DNA of 64,000 nt from Rotaria macrura (GCA_900239685.1 OENT01000258.1:62001-126000), one strand, 5' to 3'; positions 25,701 to 39,063 are shown, counted from the first letter of the stretch. Numbers and translations are program-made. The notes: generated from the sequence alone by a model not told the origin.

Positions 25701-28531
25701 AAATTGTTGAGCCTATTGTTATGAAAAGATTCCATTGGTAAGATGTGACTTTCAATAAGTCCTTTGGTCTACCTCAAGACCATGAGAAAAATTGATTTTC
25801 GACTCGAATCTTTACATGAAAATGAGTACCGATGGGATGAGCATTTTTTCAAATCTTTTTACTGTTCCTATTGGTAGACGGAGCTATTATGAATATGTGT
25901 ATTTTACATCGTTCAAACAGAGACCTGTTTCTGTTTAAAGTTTCAAGTCGATATTCGAAAATCAATTTTTGTGATGTTCCTAGCGGGAAACTGAATTCAA
26001 GGGTATGCGCAAAACACAACTACTGTTTTTTTTCTGTATATGATAAAAATAAGATTGAACGAAATTTTCGTTTTAAATATATTAGCTCGTATGTAGTAAC
26101 TTCAAGAAAATTTCCCATAATTATCTTCTTTCTGTTAACAATAGTTGAATATGAATTTTTTTTTTGAATTAAATTTTTAGCCAGTATCATCATATCTAAA
26201 TGTTAGTCTTCAGTCCATTGGTGATCGGACGATTAGTGTATTTTCTCGAAGTTTTAATTTTCTTCAACAATCATCATCGTCATCATCACCGATATGCCCA
26301 GCACAAAATAAACGTTCTGTTTTATCATCAACAAACGAAAATGAATATAATGGTTGTTCGCAATCGGGTGTCTATCGAAATCAATCACGTCGTAAATATC
26401 AAACATCATCATTGAGAAATCCATATCGGCGATCGAGTACTAATTTTCCTGTTCGTGGACATGAAGCTATGTTTCTACCTGAATTTTCAATTAAAGGGAA
26501 AATTACTGAAGCAGATTTTGAAGTAAATATTTATTTTAATGAAGCAATTAAACTTATTCTCCTTGCTACTGAATTTTAGGTAATTGATATTATTGCTCGA
26601 GGTGCATTTGGCAATGTCATAAAAGTTTGTTCGATTCATGATAAAAATATTTATGCAATGAAAATTATGAGTAAATCACAAATTGTTAAAGACAATGCTG
26701 TACAACAAGTTAAAGGTAACTATTCTAAATATAGGATATATTAATAAAAACAAACGAAATATCATACCCTGTCAAGATCGTAACAAAGAGACTTGATTAT
26801 TTATTTTTCCAAAAACAAAAAGGATAGATTCCTAATCTCTAATGAACTGATGAGAACTTAAGATTTACTTGTAGTATTTGCAGTCGAAGATTATCCATAG
26901 TTTCGTTGAACTTTCATCTGATATGGAACTCTCGAACATCATGTATAGGAAAAACGGTTTATTGAAATCAGAAGGAGGACATTGCATTTTTCAATATTTG
27001 CCGTTCGCTAGTATTTATGAGCCGTTCATTGTATAAAAAGTGTGTCTTCTTGATTGCGGGCGTTTTTCCTAATTTGGAGGAAAAAATGAACTTCGTATGA
27101 TGTAAATAAATGAATATAGTTACAAGGATATGATGAACACCGATAGGTTTTTGAGAAAAAAATTATATTATCATATATAGGTCAGTGATGAGTGTCATAT
27201 GTTATCCATTGTCCATATGGTTATAACTAAAGTATTTAAAGTGAATGAAAAATATGAGATGAATTAAATCAAAATGTCGACAGATAGGTTTGGTTTTCGA
27301 CAAACGAAAACAAATGTTAATCAAGTATGGGTTTGCACTCTTAAGTTATGCAACGATACCCTAACCATTCACGAAGGTTAACTGTTTTCTTTCTTTTCTT
27401 CTCATTTATGAATTTTTTCGTTTTCACTAATAAATGAGCATCTTCACTTCATTAGGCAGCCATTTTCCAATATACGGTCAGTTTTGTCTACCCTCCTTGA
27501 TTCTACTTTGCAGTCATTTTTTCCCTCCAATTATAAGAAAAAACGTCCACAATCAAGTGGTAGCCACTACTACGTATCTTTCAATGCCAATCATTTTGAA
27601 TATTGTGAAATATATTTCATTTAGACGAAGTAACCATAGCTCAATCATGTCTCACTCATCCGTTCATTGTTCATACGTTCTGTTATTGGCAATCCCGTCG
27701 ATATCTATATATCATCACTGATTATGTTGAAAATGGTGAATTATTATCATTATGGTTACGTATACGTCGTTTTCCTGAAGTTATCGTCAAAATTTATATA
27801 GCTCAAGTAGCTATGGTACTCGATTATTTACATAGTAAAGGTATTATATATCGAGATGTTAAAATGGAAAATATTCTACTAGATGAAAAAGGAAATATTC
27901 AAATAATTGATTTTGGTTTGTCAAAATGGCTTTCATTAGGTCAACGAACAACGACCATATGTGGAACATTACAATGTAAAGGAAAACGTTTTTTTTTCTT
28001 TTTTTGAAGAAAATTATTTTCTTCTCTAATTTAGATATTGCACCTGAAGTACTTAGTGTTCGACCGTATGATCATCGTGTCGATTGGTGGAGTTTAGGCA
28101 TATTGATGTATGCATGTCTATTTGGTGAATATCCTGTATCGGCTACGAAAGATCATTTATCAATGGCAAATAAAGTTTTAAATCATAAATTTAATTTACC
28201 TTTGAATGAACTTGAAAACAAGACTGATATTAAAGAATTACTTTACAATCTATTAGAGAAAAATCCCAATCAACGTTTATGTTCATTAGATGAATTACGA
28301 CAAACATCATTCATGTCGAATGTTAACTTTGATCGTATTTATTCGAAAGCATATTCTCCTTTATCAATATTGATGAATGCAAAAATAGAATGGTACAATG
28401 ATTTGAAAGAACATTATTATTATTGTAGAAAATCAAAATTAAATACAAATGGAAATTTATATTATTCATCGCCGGAATGTCAAAATAAAAATCAATACGA
28501 AAATATTCATAATCATGTTTTTTCAGAATGA
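22799..28531 (+). CDS. RSKR: AGC-type Ser/Thr kinase, RSKR/SgK494-like
   Basis: Predicted ribosomal-protein-S6-kinase-related protein kinase; substrates unknown. Five exons: 22799-23029, 26181-26522, 26580-26715, 27625-27975, 28035-28531; 1557 nt, 518 residues, all phases agree. The N-terminus MGNKNTS fits an N-myristoylation signal, suggesting membrane association. Residues 1-191 are basic and Ser-rich. The kinase domain starts near 192: glycine loop RGAFGNV (199-204), AMK lysine K219, alpha-C glutamate E238, YRDVKMEN with catalytic D314, DFG at 332-334, activation loop RTTTICGTLQYIAPE, and VDWWSLGILMY. YRD in place of HRD is usual for AGC kinases. All key residues are present, so the enzyme should be active. 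There is no obvious hydrophobic motif at the C-terminus. Introns are 3151, 57, 909 and 59 bp. The start is the first in-frame ATG; the upstream in-frame extension lacks one. Confidence 0.82.
27038..27092. repeat. Partial copy of the 29.1 kb foldback arm in kinase intron 3
   Basis: GTGTCTTCTTGATTGCGG and the following AT-rich half with GGAGGAAAAAATG closely match 29102-29156, the left arm of the foldback that borders the assembly gap. Only the outer hairpin part is present and its second half has diverged. Confidence 0.65.
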
Positions 28532-29112
28532 TTTGAATCTTCTTCTTTTTTTTTTATTCTATACAGCTTTAATTATCTTTCTATCGGCTTTTGTTTTTGT
28601 ATATAAAATAAAACAAAAATTCAAATTCTGTTATTTTAATTATTTTACACAAACGATAAACCAGTCGTTCTACTATTTATATTTTTGGTCAATTCTATGA
28701 ATATTTGATCTGTAATGAATATGATCATTAATGAAAGAAACTAAACACGATCAGACGTTTGGATTAGTGTATACATGTTGACAAATATGACTTCTAATTG
28801 ATACGAGATAGAAATTTTCGTTGAGTTCGATCTTTTGGATTATCAAACTGAATATTGTAAATCCTAGAAACAACAACTTACAAATGTTTCGTCGATGTAT
28901 CGATTGAAAAAGAAAGTTGCACGGTACGGTGTGACATCGTAAAGAATTTCTTCTTTTCTACTCCTAATCAAACAGGAACTTTCAATCGTACTATTGCAAT
29001 CATTGTTCATAAACGATAGTTTATAAAAAAAATTGATTATTGTATTAATGAAGAATATACATCAATCGAGAATATTTGTCAACACTTGTATCTAACAAAG
29101 CGTGTCTTCTTG

Positions 29113-29799
29113 ATTGCGGACATTTTTTCTTAATTAGAGGAAAAAAATGTCCGCAATGTGGAAAGAGGGGGGGGGAGAGACAAAACTAGTCGCAGAATGG
29201 AAACTGTCCATAAAGCAGAATCNNNNNNNNNNNNNNNNNNNNNNNNNNNNNNNNNNNNNNNNNNNNNNNNNNNNNNNNNNNNNNNNNNNNNNNNNNNNNN
29301 NNNNNNNNNNNNNNNNNNNNNNNNNNNNNNNNNNNNNNNNNNNNNNNNNNNNNNNNNNNNNNNNNNNNNNNNNNNNNNNNNNNNNNNNNNNNNNNNNNNN
29401 NNNNNNNNNNNNNNNNNNNNNNNNNNNNNNNNNNNNNNNNNNNNNNNNNNNNNNNNNNNNNNNNNNNNNNNNNNNNNNNNNNNNNNNNNNNNNNNNNNNN
29501 NNNNNNNNNNNNNNNNNNNNNNNNNNNNNNNNNNNNNNNNNNNNNNNNNNNNNNNNNNNNNNNNNNNNNNNNNNNNNNNNNNNNNNNNNNNNNNNNNNNN
29601 NNNNNNNNNNNNNNNNNNNNNNNNNNNNNNNNNNNNNNNNNNNNNNNNNNNNNNNNNNNNNNNNNNNNNNNNNNNNNNNNNNCCCCCCTGATTCTGCTTT
29701 GCGGACATTTTCCATTCTGCGACTAGTTTTGTCTCTCCCCCCCCCTGTTTCTATATTGCGGATATTTTTCCTTGATTGGAAGAAAAAAATGTCCGCAAT
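29113..29799. mobile_element. Foldback DNA element flanking an assembly gap
   Basis: The left arm 29113-29222 and right arm 29683-29799 are near-perfect reverse complements: both hold a run of G (or C), then GAGAGACAAAACTAGTCGCA, then AATGGAAA and GCAGAATC. Each arm also contains its own smaller hairpin, ATTGCGGACATTTTTT against AAAAAAATGTCCGCAAT (29113-29156; diverged on the right, 29757-29799). The centre is 460 N, so content and true size are unknown. Long nested inverted repeats and G runs would readily stop an assembler. The DNA transposon class cannot be told from the ends alone. Confidence 0.7.
29223..29682. other. Assembly gap (460 N)
   Basis: Unresolved bases inside the foldback element. 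Apparent open frames crossing it are artefacts. The gap length may be an estimate. Confidence 0.99.
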
Positions 29800-30539
29800 T
29801 CGGCTGTAGCCCTAACAAAGAAAAATGTTACATAGTTTTTTTTTCCCACGTCTAACGTAATCACCTGCTGCACGCTCATCCAGCGATGAGCATATAAAGT
29901 GTGGTTTGCATAATAATTTGGACGGATGATTTTCACTACTACTTCATTACGCGGCATTCTTCCTTTTTTTTTCTCAGCTTTAATATGATTAGATAGCTCA
30001 CGAACAACACTATACAGTAATGTTATTTAATCATCTTTTCATTCCTCTTCACAGAAAAAATACAGAACAGAATTCTAAAATTTTGAAGTTACATAATGAT
30101 AACATTGCAAGATTACACTTACGACATAGACTTCTATTATCCGTTGAAACAATCGCAGATTAATGCTACGTTGCACGTACAATTTTGAAACGATAAAAAA
30201 GAAACAAACGTTTCGAAACGTAGATAAAAAGAGACTCAAAAATTTAGGATTCGGATAAAATTCGATCATTCTCATAATTCATTTGAAAATTCAGGAAGCT
30301 GCTTAAAACTGCTGCTCACTATGACGAGCGCTCATCGAATATAATTTCAACAATTGTAGAATCTCAGTTCTGTAGTTTTCGTGTGAAGAGGAATAGAAAA
30401 AAACATATTAAAAATAATCATTGTCTAACAAAAAAGAATGTTGCCTATCGGAGTAGTCATGAAAACTATGTGTCCAATTTATTTTGCAAATCACTGTATA
30501 TGTTATCCATTGCGAACCGAAAGTTGTTCTGACATGATG
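29800..30539. other. No gene seen
   Basis: AT-rich sequence right of the foldback. No exon, RNA gene or clear repeat unit was recognised before the tandem array begins. Confidence 0.4.
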
Positions 30540-33500
30540 CATTGAAAGATTGAGTCACTTTTAAGCTTTCTTCCATGATACTGACAGAAGCATCTTTCAC
30601 AAAACTAGAATTCAATATCGATGATCTACACACACACATCCTCACAGTTCATTCATTCTTTTTCAATTTGGTTGCTCGTCACAATTCACATAACAATAGC
30701 ATGACAGAATCAAATTGGTCTCTACCATTTTGATTCTCGTCCTGTCTATTTCAATTAAAGAAGTTGTACGTTATCTTGCAATATATTGTGAATCTCTATA
30801 GTTTGATTTAATAAGAAAAGTATATGTTATCTAAAATTGTTTTAGTTTTTCTGATGAAACTAAAAAATTGTCGATTTCCAGCCATGACATTTTAAGCACT
30901 GATGTTGTCTTCACATAAGCAACGAATTCTTTCACATTTCTTTCATATATCGAAATAAATTTCCGAATTCAAATATACACATCGAAGATCACATATTAGA
31001 TGAATATTACTCAGTACATATAAGTTTACAAATTTTGCATACTTCATAGAAAAGTTTGCTAGTCAGATAAGTAATCAAAGATCACATCATGAAAGAATCC
31101 TACTCATTAGATTTCTATTCGTCTCTTTTGATCATCTAGAATGGAATGTCTATTCATTGTTTTTAAAATGAAAGATCACATAGCAATGATACATTCACGA
31201 TCAAACTTTTGTTCAATGTACTTTATGCATGTCGATTAATGGATTGTTACTTCGTTCATTAACAGAAGATTGCATCGTAAAGGGAAATCTACAAGTAGAT
31301 TTCTGTGCACATATATGAATCATTTCGTAGTAAAAGAGACTAGAAAATTACACGATCAAGTATCACATAGAAAAAGAACCTCTATCAATATAAATTCATT
31401 CACTAATTTTTCTTCAATTCAAAATACTATCTGTCGATCAGTCTATGAATCGAAGATCACATAGACAAGAAACATATATGACCACGAATTTGTTCACTAA
31501 TTTTGATTGATTTTGATGGAAAACTTACGCTTGATTCAAGAAGTCGAATATCACATGAAACATGAACATTCATTAACATACTGTTATTCACTTCTTTTAC
31601 TCACAATCGTAAAATGTTTGCGACAGATTCATGCTGATCGAAGATCATACAACAAGAGAATGGATAAAACCAGACGAGCGTTCTTCAATTCTGCGATCGT
31701 CTACGAAAATCTCACCAATAAAATAGAAGTTTGAAAATTACGTGTTACACGAACCTTTATAACCAACCTTCAATTTGTTTCTAGCATCCGTTCCTACACA
31801 ATGGTTGTGACATGATCAGTTGATGAAAGATCATAGGTCGATAGAATGTTCACAACCAGACATCTGTTCATTCCTTTTATTCATTTCGAAGTATGGTAGG
31901 AGATGTAATAAAGTGACAGAAGATCACATGACAAAATAACAATTATAACGAGACTTTCGTTCATCTGTTTTGTTTATGTCAATATACATGTTGAGATTCA
32001 ATGAATACAGCTGACAGATGACATTGTAAAGAAACTTTCAATATTATTTAGTAATTTACATATTTTGTTCACGTAAAAGAAAATACTTCAGTTTGACGAG
32101 CTGATCAATGATTTCATGATAAAAGAATAATAATAAAAAGACCATCGTTCATCTTCGTTTCTCAGTTTAAAACAAGTTTTGTTATCTTTGTCAGTTGATT
32201 GAAAATCACATCGTAAATGTAGATTCATAACCAGGGATCTGTCCGTGTTTCTTTCTCAGTGTAAACTTGAGATTACGACTGTTTGTGGTGATTGAAGATT
32301 ACATTACAAGTGAATATATTTAACGAAATCGCTGTTCACGTCTTTCGCTATTTTCGAAGCAAAATTTTAGACTGACCCAAGTCATTAAAGATTCGATAAT
32401 AAATGAACATAAATCACCATTCTTCTATTCACACGGTTCGTTGCCTCGAATGGAATATTTTCAAAGTCGTCGATTCATCGAAGATCACAAGTTAAATGAA
32501 TATCAATGAGCATGTTTCTGTTCACTTCTTTTGTTGACTCGAAAGTAAAGACTGGGATTCGGTGAACTGAATGAATTCTTATCTCATACAAGAATAATAC
32601 TCATAAGATATCTGTTCATTTATTTAGTGTACACTAGAGTACATATTGTATCCGTAAAAACTCATCAACATCGCAAAGAAAAAGAAGAATCAGTATGAGA
32701 TCTCTGTTCATTTATTTCTTTCATCTATAGATGACATGTTGTGCGTCAGATCATTGATAGTAGTGACACATCACAAATGACCATAGCTGACGAAAAAGCG
32801 ATTCATCGATTCTGTTCACTTCAAACTATGGATTGTAATTCGATCTACTTATGACATATGATAAGAAATAGGAACAATCGCAAGCAGAGTACCATTTAAT
32901 TTCTTAGCTTACTTTCAATAAATAGTTGCGGATTGGTCGATGATGACGAAGGTGACAGAAAAAATGAATAAAACTCATAAGACTTGTATTCAATTACTTT
33001 CTTCAAGTCGAAATAAAAATTGTGAATGATCTAGCGGATTGAAGACTACAATGAAAAAGATGTTTATCAAGTGCATGTTGCACCAAATATTCATTCGTGA
33101 ATCATAGTTATGTCGAAATAGGATTTACATAGAAGACATGGGTGTTCGTGTTTGAAGTGAAATAATGAATGACTACGATCAGTAACATATTCTTTCATAT
33201 TCATCAATGTAACATACATGCAAGAATTTTTTCTATTAATAATGTATTTCATTTCCAATGAATAAATGTAACGAAATAAATGTTCATATATGCCATGGAA
33301 TTTCAATTGAATGATATATTCCATACTTGTAGTTCATGTGTTATGACACTACTAATGAATGATGTCGACGCTTGAAACGTTCCCAATCATTTTGTACATT
33401 TATTTTTGTTATCTCATTTTAAAACTCGAACGAACATTTATGAATACGTAATTTTACTAAAAATCACATCATAAATGAAGACTTGTCAAGTTTACGGTTT

Positions 33501-35000
33501 CATTCAGAAATTCTTTATTTCACATAATTACATTGATTCATTGTAGTATCGATTACGATATCAGATGTTAAATGGATCAATCTTACGATTATTATATTCA
33601 TCTATCTTCCACATTATATATATTCGTCTGTTCGTCTTCGATATCGTTTGACGATTATATCAATGTTGCATACGTTTCATCGGAAATTTGTTCTTCTTCA
33701 TTGTTCGATATTGACTAGAGTATCGAATTGTTTTTTACATTGAACATTTTCGTGGTATATCAACATTAATGTTCCAACTTATCTATTCATATATTCTAAT
33801 GTATAATCGAGTAAATATTTTCCATTGTTGTACTAGAGAAAGATTATAAAATTAATGAAACAATCCAATGCTCCCAANATCACTGTTTCCCCAATGTTGC
33901 TGTTCAGTAATATTGTGTAGAGAAGAACAGAAACTTGAATAACATATTCTTTTGACAGATAATACGATAAATGATTGCTCGTAATACTTATAATGATCGT
34001 ATTCATTAATATCATTTACTTGAAAACTATGAAAGCCATTGACCAAATGAATCCGATTGTACACAAACATAGAAATATCTTTATTTCTGATAAGATATTC
34101 AACTACTTCATCTAGATGTACACATTTACAACTCTTGATAAACACATGCGATCATCATATTGTAAAAGGTTTCTTGTTATCCATTCATACGTTGTTGCAC
34201 TATACTATTCAACTATATCATACATACAAAAACTAAATTTCTCGAAAAATAAATTTCCAAAATATTACTAATCATACGTATGATTACTATCACCGGTAGG
34301 TTCTGTCAGACTATTACATCAATATCACACACAATGCTTAGATTCAGTATTTCATGTATGTTTGCAATACAAATGAATGATTAAAAAAGTACCAATAGTC
34401 ATATTCATGTATTACACGTAAGATAACATGTTCAATAGTAAGATTTTCAGTGTGAAGAAGATAACAAATCAAACGAATCGATTCAATCAATGTTCAATTC
34501 ATGTATTTATTTTCTCTAAAAGTCTAGAATTTTCAATCTATGTGTACATGTAATTTTTCATGATAGACGAATGTTGACAACGGCAATGACCACATTTAGC
34601 ACAAATGTTCTATTCAAAAACCTTTCGTCACTAGAAATGAAGTTATTCGAATTAAATTAATCATAAAATAGTCTGACGAATGAATCGTAATTAAGACAAC
34701 GATATCTATTTATTTCTTTTTGTTCAAAATTAAGTTTCACATTCTCGAATCTATATTGGGCTCAAGTAAGAAACGAATAGATAGAACGACTCTTAAAATG
34801 ACGTTTAAATATTTTTCATCGTTCAAATGATTGTCCTGTTACCATTACGTGATGAAAATTCACAGTGTAAACGTATGATTATAACAAAAGTTCTATTCCA
34901 TTTTTCTGACTTCTGATAGAGAAAATACTCATAGTTAATACTTCAATCAGTAATCACACGAGAAGTAAATTATATCCATCTAGTTCTTTGAAGCTACCCG
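30540..35000. repeat. Ancient, diverged tandem array with a period of about 93-94 bp
   Basis: A motif close to GAAGATCACAT recurs at about 30987, 31080, 31174, 31268, 31361, 31455, 31549, 31643, 31737, 31829, 31922, 32018 and 32110, spacing 92-96 bp. Weaker matches continue near 32214, 32297, 32390, 32483, 32577, 32951, 33044, 33462, 33557, 33650, 34858 and 34952. Each is followed by an AAATGAA-like box and, about 30-40 bp on, by GTTCATTTCTTTT-like sequence, often then TTCGAA. Copies differ a lot from each other, so the array is old. It does not code: 94 is not a multiple of 3 and stops occur in all frames. About 45 units would fit. The right part (33.1-34.8 kb) is more degraded, and both edges are approximate. 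Confidence 0.72.
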
Positions 35001-35567
35001 GTGTTGCGAATTCATGCATGTCTAAATGAAAATGAAAAAGTTTTGTTCTTTATGATTCTTCAAATGTATATCATATACTTCGAATAGCAGTTCTCTCAAC
35101 ATACTACTATTTTATTTCATTCACAAGACTTAAGTTTTCATTTCTATTTTTTGTAGAAATGATTCCAAATTATTCTATGGTACATATTTTTCAGGAAATA
35201 GATTGAAAAATGTTTCCATGATTAAGAATCTAGCGACCTCCTAGCCTCGAGGACTGTTGATCCAAGATCTCAATCAAAATCCAAAATAAAGCAATCTAGT
35301 TTTCGTAATCTAATAGAGAAATCAGAGCTCAGTAGCATGGGACGATCATGAGGAGAACAACATAATGATAGCAGTGGATGTCCTTTGTACACTGACGCCT
35401 AGATGCAGAACAATCGCACGCTTCAACAATCGATTGTTGGTGGGACAATTTAATAACTTGTTCAATGACTTTTAAAAAAAAATTTATTTTATTCAACCTA
35501 CATTAAAGCATATGAAATGTATTGAGAGCTAGCTTTTTTTTCTTATACTGTACTCGTATTTACATAC

Positions 35568-35696
35568 CTGATCTTTTTGTTAACATTTTTGTTTTTGAGA
35601 GTGAGTCCCTTGGTAATTCAGTGGTCACAAAACTTGAACTGGTGATGGCTTTCGATGTAGTCGAACTGAGACTGATGTCAGATTTGGTTTTAACAT
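35568..35696 (-). CDS. Possible second exon of the B-box gene (tentative)
   Basis: A 129-nt open segment on the minus strand lies between an acceptor (AATAGGATTAG) and a donor (GTATGT), enters and leaves in phase 1, and codes for a Ser/Thr-rich peptide (DVKTKSDISLSSTTSKA at the start). Its phase fits the donor of the B-box exon 1.7 kb upstream. There is no domain to support it, and one phase match in three is expected by chance. Confidence 0.25.
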
Positions 35697-37441
35697 CTAA
35701 TCCTATTAAAAAAACATAATCATACAAATATGAACACTTGACAATAAGTTTCCCATTGAGTGGTGAGGGATGTCTTCGGGTTGCAATATAATTCAATGTT
35801 CATTTCTAATATCTGGCGAATCAAACCGAACAATTTGTACATGCTTGGTTAATTATCAAATCAATACAACAAAATAACTTCTAACCAATTGAGTGAGAGA
35901 ATCTGCTCAATATTCTATTTTCGTTCTTATCTTTCTAGTTTTACTATATTACCTCATGCATTCTTTAAAATCTATTTAGAACTAATTCAATATGAAAAAT
36001 TATTGAATTAACTTGCTTCTCTCTTGGATAGTATTCATTCGAAATTCGTCTAGTAAAATTTCTATAATATTCAATTGATTGCATATAATCATACAGAAAG
36101 CTTTAAACATTTCGAAAGTAATCCCAACTTGTAGCGAGGTCAATCTGAAGAACAAATTTATGAGGTGAACATGTCTCGGCCGAATGTAAATTGTTAACTA
36201 TATCCTATTCATTTTCCTTCCATGGACATACGATTTAGTAAAATCTTTTTATTGACAAATGAGATTTAGTCTTAAAACAAATCACGCTAAATTGCTATAT
36301 TTGTGTCTCTATTCTAGAAGTAGTAGCATTGGTTCGATTGTTTAAATCATAGCAGAAATACGACTAGTTACTCTGTAAGTTCATAATAATTGATCACTTC
36401 TATCGATCCAATGTAGATATATCATGTTGTTGTGCTAATTCTCCTTGATTGTTACTCTATCACTATTAGTTGTTTATTAGATCTTAATTTTGACGAGTAG
36501 TACACTTAATTTACTTCAAGATGTCATCTCACTAACTAAACTGAATTAGTTTCTAAATATTTTTTTAAACAAAAGACAGTGAACTGATATGTATCATCAC
36601 AGATGCTAGAGTACACTATTTGATAAATGATTTTACAACGATACAATTTCAAATATGAAGTATCAAGTTTTGAATCGTTATCAATTCAAAAGTCAGTACA
36701 ATGGTAGCTATCAGTAAGTCAAGACATATCATGAGAGTGTTTTTTTTTGCAATTTCATCTTCAGGTAACAAAAATTTGAGTATTGTATTCGTAGGGACGG
36801 TTGCATACTTTTTATTCATCTACTCAACATTTCATTTCAAACTTGACTCGCAGCAGTTAATACTATGAATTTATATTCGATTGTTAAATAAAGAGTTGAT
36901 TGTACTATTTAAAAAGAGTGAAACAAAAAAAAATCCTAAGCAATTGATCTATCTTGAAACTCAATTCTATGTGAGATAAATTAGTTTCAAACTGATGTGT
37001 GCCTGAGTTACAAAAATATGAATCGGTTAAAATTTGTCAAAATATATTGACACTACTCGCATAATGTTGATGCTTCAGCTACAACAATCTACGACACATT
37101 TTTCATTTCCATGCACTCAATCTTTGATTATCTATACTGATAAAAAGTTCAATCTCGATCATTAGATTTCATCATTTACTTGAGCAGGTCATTCACTGAA
37201 AATCTGTAACTTATCAATTCAATAGGATGAATGCTTGTTGTTCAAAGATTTCAACATTTGAATACATACAAAGTAATCATGATGAAAGATTTTTAAGTCA
37301 AATTTTGCAATTAATTGCATTATTCTGACATTTGATACAAAGTTCAATCGAATGTATTACTTTTCATTATTCAGTTAAATGTTCCTCGTATATAGTGACA
37401 ATTTTCCGAATGTATGTGGTCATGGTTTCATTTCAATATAC

Positions 37442-37943
37442 CTTTTCGTTGAATAACGCGTATAAGTGGTTGTGATTGATCATCGATGATATCAATAGCA
37501 GGTGGCTTTTCAAACAGTTTTCGAAGCCTTTCGAGTAGATCTGCCCATTCAGACAATTCGATTTCTGTGTAATCGTCTAATTCACGACTTGCATCTAATT
37601 CACTTTTGATTTGATTAAGAGACTGTCTCAATTGTGATTTCGTTTCATTGATATATCGTGTCAGATCGCTTCTTGCTTTATCTGCAACTTCTTGAATCTT
37701 TCTTATCGATGCCTGTTCCCAATCGTTGATATGAGAGAGAAGTGGATGGGCAAAATTACTTTCAGCTAAACTTCGCTGAAGAAATTCCTGTTGTTGACAA
37801 ACACGATCCATCTCTTCACCAAGACAATTTCGATGATCATGAAAATGTTTTCTACAATAGATTCCTTGACATCCAACACATATTGTAATGCCTCCACCTT
37901 TGGCACATTCCATACATAGTTGTTTAGACCTAGTTGTACTCAT
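37442..37943 (-). CDS. B-box zinc finger and coiled-coil protein, 5' exon (3' end unclear)
   Basis: The frame starts at the ATG at 37943 and runs 167 codons to a likely donor (AAAG then GTATATTG) at 37442/37441; unspliced it would stop four codons later, giving 171 residues. Residues 9-37 carry closely spaced zinc ligands: CMEC, then CVGC, then YCRKHFHDH, a B-box-like finger. About residues 45-150 look like a helical coiled coil (IRKIQEVADKARSDL, LRQSLNQIKSEL, ELSEWADLLERLRKLF), ending in DQSQPLIRVIQRKG. Proteins built this way, B-box plus coiled coil often followed by NHL or WD repeats, form a large family in bdelloid genomes; ligands and function are unknown. No C-terminal repeat domain is evident downstream, so this may be a short family member or a truncated copy. 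Confidence 0.7.
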
Positions 37944-39063
37944 AGTTTACTATTTAAAAACAATGAAACATTATCGAAAGTTTTATCTATGAACAAAATT
38001 ATTTACGTACTGTGTCGCCTATCCTACGATATCAACTATTTAATTAATACGACCAAAAGAATTACTAAAAATACAGAATTCCATTAGAAGTTGAGAAATA
38101 AAAACTTCCAAACTTATTGACCACGCAAATCAGTGTATTCAAAAACAAAAAAAACATCGATGTTTTCACATTTAATTACGATTAACAATGCAATACTCAT
38201 GTGGTACTATCTGCTATCTTATGTAAAAGTTGATAACGAAAATGAAAAAATGATTTTAAAAAATTCTGACTATGTCTTTATGAAAGAATAAATATAATTT
38301 TGAATTCAATGTTCAGTAGTTATCAGAACTAATGACCAAAGCCACAGTAGACTATATCATCAAAATTTAATTATTATACCAGTCGTCAATGAGCATTCGG
38401 AAATCGATTGAATCAAATAATTTTTCTTAGAATATCTGTATTTTCTACTCGAACATTGTTAGTTAACGAAAATCTTATATCAATGAACATCGTAAAAATT
38501 AGTTTGTAAAATGTTCAACTATTTCTCAAACTTTACTGTGAGATTCAGGAAATAAGACTTTAGAAAATACTCTCATGAAAAACAGCTTAGGAAGATATAT
38601 TGAAGTTCGTTAAAGTACATATTTAAACTTTTACACACGCATATATCGTGATGAATGATTTCCTAAGATCGCAACAGATTGTAAATAGCCGATATGTACT
38701 CAAATGTATGAAGAATTTTTGTAATGCTGAGGAAACAACAATGAAGAAATCTGCTTCGACATAAACAGAATAACGCAAATAACATACGACCAATAACAAG
38801 ATTTAAATCATGTTTCTATGTTTATCTTACAGGTACGATGGTAGTAATTTGTTGTTTTGCTAAATATTATTTTTCAGACAAATTAAAAATCTATATCTCG
38901 ATAGTACTTTTCTACAAAATCGGTCATATTCTATATCGAACTCATATTATAACATAATCAATAGTACGAAGTTGTAACGGATTTTCAAGAAATTTTTCTC
39001 ATCGATTTTATCTAGAACAATTGATTATTAAAATTGTGAAACCACTGCACAAGGTCACTATCA
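37944..39063. other. Upstream of the B-box gene; nothing else seen
   Basis: AT-rich sequence with no supported gene. It should contain the B-box gene promoter. Confidence 0.4.

Noticed and set aside
29130-29809. Four open frames of 177-220 codons on both strands
   Set aside because: They are artefacts of reading through the 460-N gap.
30540-35000. CRISPR-like array
   Set aside because: The repeats are diverged throughout the unit with no constant repeat and variable spacer pattern, and the genome is eukaryotic.
34990-35560. NHL-repeat remnants downstream of the B-box gene
   Set aside because: A short minus-strand stretch only loosely resembles NHL spacing; no convincing repeat or splice structure.
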